From positions 1 to 9,995 of the forward strand of contig JARFUL010000042.1 in the NCBI GenBank assembly GCA_029289015.1: DNA of 9,995 nucleotides, written 5' to 3'. The notes under the pieces were generated by a model, which did no database searches, was not told the DNA's origin, and was given only the letters and a program-made list of their open reading frames with translations. Positions within the stretch are counted from its first letter, which is position 1, and the number at the start of each line of letters is the position of its first letter. The stretch comes from Syntrophobacteria bacterium (GTDB lineage Bacteria; Desulfobacterota; Syntrophobacteria; JARFUL01). Shown in pieces: positions 1-5,934 of the stretch. Made by a program: the position numbers and the translations under genes.

Positions 1-651
1 CAGGTGCTCAAGGCCGAACTCCCTGGACCTTATGAGCGCCGCGTGGAATGCTCTCAGGTCGTCGGGCCTTTTTACCAGGGAGCCCGTGTTCACCGCCCAG
101 AGCCCGAAGACAAAGGGAAGGCCGGTGATCTGGCGCCACGCGGTCCCGAGGTCCATTACGGACCACCCGTGGGGCAGGCGCGAGAGCCTCAGGGCCTCGT
201 CGCCTATGCAGAGCACCCCGGAGTAGCCGTCCTCAAAGACCTCGGGGTGGCCCGCGGGGCCCACCGAATAGCTGGGCCGGACCCCGTAGACCTCCTGTAG
301 GATAACACGAAGCAGCGCGCACGAAGTCACGGAGTTTTCCGTGAGCAGGACCCTTCGGCCGTCAAGCTCCTTTGCGGCTTGCTTCATAAAGAAGAGCACC
401 GAGCCCACCTCGCGGCTCGCGGCTATGGAGAAGTCGGGCAGGATGAGATAGGAAGCAGCGGCCAGGGAGTACTCCACCGACGATATCGCGGACACGTCCA
501 ACTCCCCGGCTCTCAGCATCGCGTTCAGCTCAGCGGGCGTGCCCGGGACAAGCCGGCAGGGGAAATCCACCAGCCCCTCCCTCAGCCCCCAGTAGACGGG
601 CAGGGTGTTTATGGACCCGATCATCCCCACCCTGAGCAGCCTTTTTGCCAT
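1..651 (-). CDS. mqnA: Chorismate dehydratase MqnA, 3' end cut by window edge
   Basis: MqnA removes water from chorismate to give 3-[(1-carboxyvinyl)oxy]benzoate, the first step of the futalosine route to menaquinone, in the cytosol. From the ATG at 651, 217 codons are open to the window edge, against a usual family length of about 270-285. The N-terminus GMIGSINTLPVYWGL matches the family pattern of a short strand followed by a conserved N-T-x-P. A LNAMLRAGELDVSAIS segment follows, then CIGDEAL, and DLGTAWRQITGLPFVFGLW, a typical MqnA signature. The start is fixed by a GGAGGAAG ribosome binding site about 4 nt upstream and by a one-base TAATG overlap with the mqnX stop, so it is translationally coupled as the fourth gene of the operon. 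The motifs and context make the identity firm. The C-terminus and any mqnB or mqnD further on cannot be seen. Confidence 0.93.
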   Translation of the reverse strand, partial: MAKRLLRVGMIGSINTLPVYWGLREGLVDFPCRLVPGTPAELNAMLRAGELDVSAISSVEYSLAAASYLILPDFSIAASREVGSVLFFMKQAAKELDGRRVLLTENSVTSCALLRVILQEVYGVRPSYSVGPAGHPEVFEDGYSGVLCIGDEALRLSRLPHGWSVMDLGTAWRQITGLPFVFGLWAVNTGSLVKRPDDLRAFHAALIRSREFGLEHL

Positions 652-1868
652 TAATCTTCCTCCGGGCCTATCCATTTGAGGCCGTTTGTATCATGGAGCG
701 CGACCACCGCGTCAAAGGGCGTGGGCCACTTCTCCTCGGCAGGCACGAAGATGAGCCTCGCGGGTTTTCCGGGCTCTATCGCGCCAAAAGCTTCCGCCGC
801 GCCGAGGACCTCTGCGCCCCCAATGGTGGCCATTTCAACTATCCGTTTCGGCGCCACCCCGGGGAATCTCTCTGCCACAAAGGACATCTCCCCGAAGATG
901 GAAAGGTCATGGTTGGAGGCCAAAGAGTCGGTGCCCAGCCCGGCCCTGATGCCCATGCCCAGCATCTTCTCTAGGCGCGCCTTATTTAGCCCTAAGTTGG
1001 CGTTGGACCTGGGGCAGAAGCAGACACTCGCGCGGGAGGCGGCCAGGATCTCCATGTCGCTTAGGCTGAGCTCCACCGCGTGGACCACCAGGCTGCCTTC
1101 GTCCAGCACGCCCAGCATTTGAGCATATTCAACAGGGCTCACCCCGGGCGGGCGCCACTTTTCCACGGGCACGCCCCTTTGCGCGATGAAATCCCTGAGC
1201 GGCCCCCCGCCGTCCCTCAGGAACCTTACTTCGTCGGCCGACTCCCCCAGATGGATGGAGAAGAGCCTTCCGGCTCTTTTGGCCTCGCGCTTGAGCGCCC
1301 GCATCAGGCTGGCGGAGGTGGAGTAGGGCGCGTGGGCCGCAAGCCCGCAGACCACCCCGTTGGCCGGGCTGCCGAAGGACTCCTCCCGCGCGATTTCGCC
1401 CACCTCCCCGCCGGTGGAGAAGAGGCCGAACCGCTCGTGAAGGAGAACCGCGTGGAGGCACGACTCCCCCAGCAGGGAAGACGTCACTCCCGTGTTGGTT
1501 ATGTCCGCGACAAGCCCCGTGCCCGCGTCCAGGACCCCGGACAGGGCCCGCGCGGCACTATCCCTGACTTCCGAAGGGGAGAGGGCCGCCCTCTCCGTAA
1601 CCACCCACCCGAGCCAGTCGGTGAAGCTGTTGGCCTGTGCCCGGGCGTATCTCAGCGCGGATAGCTCCAGGTGGCAGTGGCAGTTGACGAGCGCGGGCAT
1701 TATCACCCCTTCGCCGTGGTCCACACTGTTTTTGCACTGCCAGCCAAGCTCCCTTTTCGCGCCCACGGCCGCGACCCGTCCATTGACCACAGCCACCCCG
1801 CCGTTATCTATGGGACCTCGGCTCATGGGGAGCACCCACCTCGCGGTATGGAGGGTCGCGGCGCGCAT
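651..1868 (-). CDS. mqnX: Aminodeoxyfutalosine deaminase (amidohydrolase, MqnX type)
   Basis: This is a 405-residue amidohydrolase of the ATZ/TRZ-like (COG0402) class. Visible metal and active-site elements are HCH at residues 64 and 66 followed by LELS, H179 in AHAPYS, H206 and E209 in SIHLGES, H263 in VVHAVELS, and D314 in GLGTDSLAS. Some members of this class deaminate 6-amino-6-deoxyfutalosine to futalosine. Flanking by mqnC and mqnA makes that the natural call here, with other COG0402 activities such as guanine or S-adenosylhomocysteine deamination as less likely alternatives. Its presence implies the branch in which the adenine moiety is deaminated before base release by MqnB. The ATG overlaps the mqnC stop by one base (TGATG), and its own TAA overlaps the mqnA start. 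I see no frameshift or missing metal ligand. Confidence 0.88.
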   Translation of the reverse strand: MRAATLHTARWVLPMSRGPIDNGGVAVVNGRVAAVGAKRELGWQCKNSVDHGEGVIMPALVNCHCHLELSALRYARAQANSFTDWLGWVVTERAALSPSEVRDSAARALSGVLDAGTGLVADITNTGVTSSLLGESCLHAVLLHERFGLFSTGGEVGEIAREESFGSPANGVVCGLAAHAPYSTSASLMRALKREAKRAGRLFSIHLGESADEVRFLRDGGGPLRDFIAQRGVPVEKWRPPGVSPVEYAQMLGVLDEGSLVVHAVELSLSDMEILAASRASVCFCPRSNANLGLNKARLEKMLGMGIRAGLGTDSLASNHDLSIFGEMSFVAERFPGVAPKRIVEMATIGGAEVLGAAEAFGAIEPGKPARLIFVPAEEKWPTPFDAVVALHDTNGLKWIGPEED

Positions 1869-2938
1869 CAGCCCTCTATGACCTCGTAGAAGGTGTTGCG
1901 CGTTTCGGCCGCGAAGCCCGCGTCGGTTATGACCCTTTCAATGTCCTGTGGCGTCGCGCTGAAGCTCACCCCCGCGGCTTTGACCACGTTCTCCTCCAGC
2001 ATGGTGGAGCCCATGTCGTTGGCCCCGAAAGCCAGAGCCACCTGGCCCCCGCCCAGCCCCTGGGTGACCCAGGAGGCCTGGATGTTGTCCACATTGTCCA
2101 AAAAGATGCGGGAGATGGCCAAAGTCCTCAGGTACTCCGCGAGGGTGGCCTCGGGCATTCTCAGCGCGGTGTTTTTCGGCTGGAAGGACCAGGGGATGAA
2201 CGCGGTGAACCCGCGGGTTCTATCCTGGAGGTCCCGGATCTTCTGCAAATGCTCGATCCTTTCGAGCGGTGTCTCCAGGTGTCCAAACATCATGGTGGCC
2301 GTGGTTCTGAGCCCCATGCCGTGGGCCTGCTCCATTACCGCGAGCCACTGAAAGCTGGTGCACTTTTTGGGAGAGATTCGCGCCCTGACCCTGTCCGAGA
2401 GGATCTCCGCGCCCCCGCCCGGCATGGAGCCGAGGCCCGCGTCCATGAGCCTTGCCAGGGTCTCTTTTACGGAGATGTTCGAGAGGCTTGCGATATGAAC
2501 GATCTCGGGCGGCGAGAACCCGTGGACGTGGATGTCGAAGTTGGCCTTGATGAAGCGGAGCATGCCCACGTAATAGTCAATATCCAGCTCCGGGTGAAGC
2601 CCGCCCTGGAGGAGAATCTGCACCCCGCCGAGGGAGACGGTCTCCTCGATCTTGGAGAAGAGCTCCTCGTCGCTCAGAACGTAGCCCTCCGCGTGGCCCG
2701 GCGGCCTGAAGAACGCGCAGAACGCGCACCCTGAGATGCAGACATTGGTGTAGTTGATGTTGCGGTCCTTTATATAGGTCACCGCGGCCCCCGGATGGAG
2801 CCTCCTCTTGACCCCGTCGGCCAGGAGCCCCAGGGTGATGAGATCGCAGTTGATGTAGAGGCTGAGGCAGTCCTCGGGGTCGATTCGCTCAACGGCCTTC
2901 ACCTTCAAAATGGCGGATTCCACGCGGTCCATGCTCAC
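1868..2938 (-). CDS. mqnC: Cyclic dehypoxanthinylfutalosine synthase MqnC (radical SAM)
   Basis: MqnC converts dehypoxanthinylfutalosine to its cyclic form by radical chemistry. The radical SAM cluster motif CX3CX2C is at C67, C71 and C74 within NYTNVCISGCAFCAFFR. It is followed by GGVQILLQGGLHPELDIDYY, of which the ILLQGGLHP part separates MqnC from its paralogue MqnE. A GSMPGGGAEI segment and the C-terminal GANDMGSTMLEENVV are also family features. The length of 356 residues is normal. The gene begins with GTG inside a GTGA overlap with the mqnE stop. An ATG two codons downstream at 2932 is a possible alternative start. Coupling to mqnE suggests coordinated production of the two [4Fe-4S] enzymes. 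Identity is firm, and only the exact start is open. Confidence 0.94.
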   Translation of the reverse strand: MSMDRVESAILKVKAVERIDPEDCLSLYINCDLITLGLLADGVKRRLHPGAAVTYIKDRNINYTNVCISGCAFCAFFRPPGHAEGYVLSDEELFSKIEETVSLGGVQILLQGGLHPELDIDYYVGMLRFIKANFDIHVHGFSPPEIVHIASLSNISVKETLARLMDAGLGSMPGGGAEILSDRVRARISPKKCTSFQWLAVMEQAHGMGLRTTATMMFGHLETPLERIEHLQKIRDLQDRTRGFTAFIPWSFQPKNTALRMPEATLAEYLRTLAISRIFLDNVDNIQASWVTQGLGGGQVALAFGANDMGSTMLEENVVKAAGVSFSATPQDIERVITDAGFAAETRNTFYEVIEG

Positions 2939-4044
2939 TCAACCCGGTTGTAGAAGGTGTCCCTCTCCACAGGCTCGAGGCCCGCGGCCGAGATGAGCCT
3001 TCTCAGCTCGTCCCTGGTGAGGGACTGCGCGGTCTCGGCCCCGGCCATGTGGGTTATCTTCTCCTCCATGATGGTGCCGTCCAGGTCGTCCGCGCCGAAG
3101 CTGAGCGCCACCTGGGCCACCTTGGTGCCCAGCATCACCCAATAGGCCTTTATGTGGGGGAAGTTGTCCAGCATGAGCCGGGCCAGCGCGATGGTCTTGA
3201 GGCTATCGAAGCCGGTCGCGGGCCGGATGTGGTCCAGCCCGGTGTTCGCGGGGTGAAAGGCCAGGGGGATAAGCGCCATGAACCCCCCGGTCTCGTCCTG
3301 GAGGTCCCTTAGCGCGATGAGATGATCGACCCGCTCCTCACTGGTCTCGATGTGCCCGTAGAGCATGGTCGCGTTGGTGCGTATCCCCAGCCCGTGGGCC
3401 GCGCGGTGGACGTCGAGCCACTCATCTGCACTCAGCTTTGTGGGGCACAGTTTCTTCCTCACCCTGGGGCTGAATATCTCGGCCCCGCCCCCGGGCATGG
3501 ACCCTAAGCCCGCGTCCTTGAGCTCCCCTAGAACCTGAACCCGGCTCTTGCCGGAGATTTCAGCCATGTGCGCGACCTCCACCGCGGTGAAGGCCTTGAG
3601 GTGCGCGTCGGGCCTCGCGCTCTTGAGCTCCCTCAGAAGGTCCACGTAGTACGCAAAGGGAAGGCCCGGGTCCACGCCGCCCACGATGTGAAGCTCCCGG
3701 ATCGGCTCGTGGATCCTCTCTTTGACCTTTTGGGCCGCGTGCTCGATGGTGAGCCGGAAGGCCTCGGGGTGGCCCTCGGGCTTTCCGAAAGCGCAGAACG
3801 TGCAGCCGTTGGTGCAGACGTTGGAGTAGTTGAGGTGCTGGTTGTAGATGTAGAAGGCCACAGCCCCCAGGAGCCGCTCCTTGACGATCCTCGCGAGGTA
3901 TCCCACGGCCAGGAGGTCCCGGGAGCCAAAGAGCGCGATCCCGTCCTCCCTGGTGAGCCGCTGGCCTTTGATCACCTTCTCGTGGATGGCTCCGAGCCCG
4001 GCCCTTTCTAGGGCCTCCCCGGCCAGATCATTGTTCATGTCCAT
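2935..4044 (-). CDS. mqnE: Aminodeoxyfutalosine synthase MqnE (radical SAM)
   Basis: MqnE couples the MqnA product with the adenosyl radical from S-adenosylmethionine to form aminodeoxyfutalosine. The cluster-binding CX3CX2C is at C77, C81 and C84 in NYSNVCTNGCTFCAF. The segment ELHIVGGVDPGLPFAYY follows where MqnC has its QGG motif, which is the distinguishing MqnE pattern. GSMPGGGAEIFSPRVR and SFGADDLDGTIMEEKI are further family features, and 369 residues is the usual length. The ATG at 4044 has a strong GGGGGAGG site at 4053-4060. This is the first gene of the operon, directly downstream of a TetR-type operator and an intrinsic terminator, so it probably has its own regulated promoter. The pair with MqnC is an old paralogous split and not a recent duplication. 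Confidence 0.94.
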   Translation of the reverse strand: MDMNNDLAGEALERAGLGAIHEKVIKGQRLTREDGIALFGSRDLLAVGYLARIVKERLLGAVAFYIYNQHLNYSNVCTNGCTFCAFGKPEGHPEAFRLTIEHAAQKVKERIHEPIRELHIVGGVDPGLPFAYYVDLLRELKSARPDAHLKAFTAVEVAHMAEISGKSRVQVLGELKDAGLGSMPGGGAEIFSPRVRKKLCPTKLSADEWLDVHRAAHGLGIRTNATMLYGHIETSEERVDHLIALRDLQDETGGFMALIPLAFHPANTGLDHIRPATGFDSLKTIALARLMLDNFPHIKAYWVMLGTKVAQVALSFGADDLDGTIMEEKITHMAGAETAQSLTRDELRRLISAAGLEPVERDTFYNRVE

Positions 4045-4060
4045 TGGTAAAGCCTCCCCC

Positions 4061-4086
4061 GGATTGTGACCGGGTGGTCATTTGGA
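4061..4086 (-). promoter_or_regulatory. Candidate TetR operator in the mqnE leader
   Basis: The core TGACC-GGGT-GGTCA is an inverted repeat with a 4-base centre. It shares its arms and spacing with the perfect palindrome ahead of tetR, and the downstream half also keeps TGGTCATTT. It begins directly upstream of the mqnE ribosome binding site, 17 bases from the start codon, which is almost the same placement as the tetR site. A possible minus-strand promoter, TTGAGG (4092-4087), 18 bases, CACAAT (4068-4063), would put this site between the -35 and -10 boxes. However, its start point would fall too close to the ribosome binding site, so I do not trust it. Binding by the neighbouring TetR protein is inferred. 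Confidence 0.65.
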
Positions 4087-4090
4087 CCTC

Positions 4091-4119
4091 AAAAAAAGGG
4101 CGCGTGGTCCGCCGCGCCC
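4091..4119 (-). terminator. Intrinsic terminator of tetR
   Basis: Read on the minus strand, a perfect 7-bp stem GGGCGCG/CGCGCCC (4119-4113 with 4104-4098) encloses an 8-base loop and is followed at once by seven T residues (4097-4091). It starts 9 bases after the tetR stop codon. This is a textbook rho-independent terminator and should largely separate tetR transcription from mqnE. On the plus strand the stem is followed by A residues, so it is not expected to work in that direction. Confidence 0.85.
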
Positions 4120-4127
4120 AAAAATAC

Positions 4128-4766
4128 TCAGGGTGCAAGACCGCTCCTCAGGGCCTCGACCACCTCGTCCACCCTTTTGTTGACGCTCCCTGGCTCCCTG
4201 AAGAGGCTGGGCCCCGCGTCGAGGTGCCTCATGGAATAGGCCATAAGAAACCTGTCGAAGAGGGCGTCCAGGATGAAGGTCTGGGTCTCGATGTTCAGGT
4301 CGCTGCGAATCTCGCGTCTGGCTATGCCCTGGATGAGCAGGGAGCCCAAATATTTTGCCGAGAGCCTGCGCACCTTCTCAACCAGCTCTTCCCTGAAGGG
4401 TATTCCGCCCTCGAACATTATCCTCAGGTAGATGCTGTAGAGCCTCGGATGCTCCTCCACGAACCCCACCCCCGCAAGGAGCGAGCTCTTCAGCCTCTCG
4501 AAGAAGGGCTCCTCCAGGCTCGACTCCCGCACCCCGGCCAGGTTGTTCTTCACCATGCCCAAGGCGTATTCGAACACGAAGAGGAAGAGGGACTCCTTGT
4601 TCTTGAAGTACTGGAATATGGAGCCCTTGGCTATCCCGAGCGCGGCCACGATGGAGTTTATGGAGGCCCGGTTGTACCCCTTTTCCGAAAACTCGGAGAC
4701 CGCGGCGTCCACCACCTTCAGCCTCTTCTCCTCACTCAGCCCTAAAAAGGTCTTCCTGGCATACAT
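4128..4766 (-). CDS. TetR/AcrR-family transcriptional regulator
   Basis: This is a 212-residue one-component repressor-type protein. The N-terminal helix-turn-helix covers about residues 15-61: EEKRLKVVDAAVSEFSEKGY, then ASINSIVAALGIAKGSIFQYF and NKESLF, the standard TetR pattern. The remaining 150 residues are a helical ligand-binding domain with no recognisable ligand motif. I chose the ATG at 4766 because GGGGAGG lies 5-6 bases upstream. The in-frame ATG nine codons earlier lies inside the 26-bp palindrome and has no ribosome binding site. The gene has a matching operator in its own leader and a second in the leader of mqnE, which points to autoregulation plus control of menaquinone synthesis. 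The inducer is unknown; a quinone, a pathway intermediate or an acyl compound are only guesses. Confidence 0.88.
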   Translation of the reverse strand: MYARKTFLGLSEEKRLKVVDAAVSEFSEKGYNRASINSIVAALGIAKGSIFQYFKNKESLFLFVFEYALGMVKNNLAGVRESSLEEPFFERLKSSLLAGVGFVEEHPRLYSIYLRIMFEGGIPFREELVEKVRRLSAKYLGSLLIQGIARREIRSDLNIETQTFILDALFDRFLMAYSMRHLDAGPSLFREPGSVNKRVDEVVEALRSGLAP

Positions 4767-4780
4767 TGCTGCCTCCCCAT

Positions 4781-4806
4781 GCAAAATGACCACCTGGTCA
4801 TTTTGC
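4781..4806. promoter_or_regulatory. Perfect 26-bp palindrome, TetR operator ahead of tetR
   Basis: The arms GCAAAATGACCA (4781-4792) and TGGTCATTTTGC (4795-4806) are exact reverse complements around a CC centre. The site starts 14 bases upstream of the tetR start codon and abuts its ribosome binding site. Length, symmetry and position are those of a TetR-family operator for autorepression. A weak minus-strand promoter, TTGCCC (4828-4823), 17 bases, CAAAAT (4805-4800), would have its -10 box inside the palindrome. The identity of the binding protein is inferred from adjacency. Confidence 0.8.
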
Positions 4807-4828
4807 CGGACCAGAGGGAGAAGGGCAA
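4800..4828 (-). promoter_or_regulatory. Weak candidate promoter of tetR overlapping the operator
   Basis: On the minus strand, TTGCCC (4828-4823) is followed after 17 bases by CAAAAT (4805-4800), with four of six consensus matches in each box. It would start transcription near 4793 and give a leader of about 27 nt, with the repressor site covering the -10 region. A competing candidate is a perfect TATAAT at 4926-4921 in the AT-rich island, which lacks a good -35 box and would give a leader of about 150 nt. Confidence 0.35.
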
Positions 4829-4998
4829 GGGATAATCCACGTTTCAGGGTCCCGGGTGGGGCCGGAGCACGGGCCGGTAATCCGGGGGCCGAACCCCGGG
4901 GGCGCGAGCTCGTGAAAAAAATTATAAGTATTTGTTAACACTTAAAATAATTGACCCAAGAATCCAAACTTACTAATATGATAATTAAGGTAGGTCAA
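4807..4998. other. Divergent intergenic region with AT-rich island
   Basis: No gene is visible here. 4807-4910 is GC-rich and contains a hairpin CCGGGG/CCCCGG (4882-4887 with 4894-4899) without a T tract. From about 4914 to 4998 the composition turns sharply AT-rich and holds the likely promoters of the flanking divergent units: a plus-strand promoter at 4951-4979 and a minus-strand TATAAT at 4926-4921. A 7-bp dyad ATTGACC/GGTCAAT (4950-4956 with 4993-4999) brackets the plus-strand promoter and could be a regulator site. Confidence 0.6.
4951..4979 (+). promoter_or_regulatory. Strong sigma-70-like promoter for the cNMP/Usp unit
   Basis: TTGACC (4951-4956) and TAATAT (4974-4979) are separated by exactly 17 bases, inside the only strongly AT-rich stretch of this part of the window. 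Transcription would start near 4986 and run rightward into the leader of the cNMP-binding gene. The boxes match five of six and four of six consensus bases. Confidence 0.6.
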
Positions 4999-5302
4999 TA
5001 GAGGTCGCCGCCGGCTGGGGAGGTGGGTTGGCGGATGTTGACCGGTGCCTCTACCTAGACGAGAAGCTTCATCCTGCTTTCTCCCTGAAACGGTAAAGCG
5101 CAGGCTTAAAGGTCCCAGGCACGCGCCCCGTTCACCCTCACTTTACCTGAGCCATCGCATAATACTCCCCCAGCGTGGCCCCAAGCTCCCGGGAGACGGG
5201 CGGGAGAGCTGTGGAGTAATCCCATCTTTGAAACCGGGCGAAGGAGAGGGGGTGAGTCGGTATCGGGTAGAAGGCGCAAATCGGACACAGAAAGGAGGGG
5301 CC
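4999..5302 (+). other. Long, possibly structured 5' leader of the cNMP-binding gene
   Basis: About 300 bases without a convincing gene lie between the candidate start point near 4986 and the ATG at 5303. Two nested inverted-repeat regions stand out. TAGAGG (4999-5004) pairs with CCTCTA (5048-5053) around an inner CCGCC/GGCGG. TACTCC (5163-5168) pairs with GGAGTA (5213-5218) around CTCCCG (5186-5191) and CGGGAG (5201-5206). I do not recognise a known riboswitch family. A frame open from 5045 continues into the cNMP gene, but it lacks a ribosome binding site and does not look like protein. Confidence 0.4.
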
Positions 5303-5791
5303 ATGATCATAAAACAGGCAGAGCTTTTCAAGGGAATGAACAGGGACTTCGTGAAGGGGATAATGGACCTCACGAAGAAAGAGTCCTTTAAGGAGGGGGA
5401 CATTCTCTTTGCCGAGGGGGACCGGGCCGAGGAATTTTTCATTCTCCTCAGGGGCCGCGTCAAGTTGAGCATAGGTGAAGGGGGGCGGCTTGTCCATGTG
5501 GTGGGCCGTCCGGGAGAGGCCTTCGGCTGGTCGAGTCTCGTGGGTCGCGACGCGTACAGCGCGTCCGCGCAGTGTATGGCCCCCACAAAGCTGCTCAAGA
5601 TGGACCGGGAAGATATTGAAAAGGTCCTGGAAAACGACCCGGCCAACGGTTTGGTCTTTGTCAAGCGTCTCGCGTTGAGTATCGGCGAGAGGTTGGTCAA
5701 CGCCTACAATTCCCTTCGCTCGATACACCACCTGGAGTTCCCCGACACCTGCGGAACCTCCCAGATGCTGCGGCAGAGGTCTACCCTGTAG
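5303..5791 (+). CDS. Single-domain cyclic-nucleotide-binding-like protein (no HTH)
   Basis: This is a 162-residue protein made of a Crp/Fnr-type effector domain only. The beta-roll is clear: FKEGDILFAEGDRAEEFFIL at residues 29-48, then RGRVKLSI and GRPGEAFGWSSLVG with G71 and E72 of the phosphate-binding cassette, and a C helix to about residue 140. The last 20 residues replace the winged helix that DNA-binding members carry, and the following 143 bases contain no frameshifted HTH, so the short form looks native. At the cassette position where CRP has Arg-Ser-Ala this protein has Tyr-Ser-Ala (residues 85-87), which argues against ordinary cAMP binding. The start at 5303 has an AGGAGGGG site 2-5 bases upstream. 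It precedes a tandem universal stress protein, suggesting a shared stress or energy-sensing role. Ligand and partner are unknown. Confidence 0.85.
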   Translation: MIIKQAELFKGMNRDFVKGIMDLTKKESFKEGDILFAEGDRAEEFFILLRGRVKLSIGEGGRLVHVVGRPGEAFGWSSLVGRDAYSASAQCMAPTKLLKMDREDIEKVLENDPANGLVFVKRLALSIGERLVNAYNSLRSIHHLEFPDTCGTSQMLRQRSTL

Positions 5792-5934
5792 GGTCTTGAG
5801 TGCGGCGCGGGGGACAGAGCTGGCAGCGGTTGCAGCCCAAAGGGACCTCTGGTCTCCTCGCAAACTTCTACCTTGGATGGGGAAAGGCATCCTGCGGTCC
5901 ATCCCTGAGGGGCTGGGCCCGCGAACCGAATGAC

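Noticed and set aside
1868..4044. mqnC and mqnE as a recent gene duplication
   Set aside because: They share the radical SAM core but differ at the diagnostic QGG versus VGG motifs and across most of their length, as expected for the two ancient paralogues of the pathway.
4767..4793. Longer tetR start at 4793 giving 221 residues
   Set aside because: The upstream ATG lies inside the 26-bp palindrome and has no ribosome binding site. The ATG at 4766 has GGGGAGG at proper spacing and begins the conserved part of the protein.
5088..5125. Resemblance to the conserved part of a cyclic-di-GMP-I riboswitch (ACGgtAAAGC followed by GGCtTAA)
   Set aside because: The other required conserved segments of that aptamer are missing upstream and downstream, so the match is probably chance.
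5186..5206. Inverted repeat CTCCCG/CGGGAG as a terminator
   Set aside because: No T tract follows on either strand. It is better considered part of a leader structure.
5045..5302. N-terminal extension of the cNMP gene by 86 codons
   Set aside because: The extension has no ribosome binding site, is rich in Arg, Pro and Ser without family resemblance, and the start at 5303 has a strong AGGAGGGG site.
5800..5934. N-terminal extension of the usp gene by 45 codons
   Set aside because: The added residues do not resemble a Usp domain, which starts within a few residues of the ATG at 5935.
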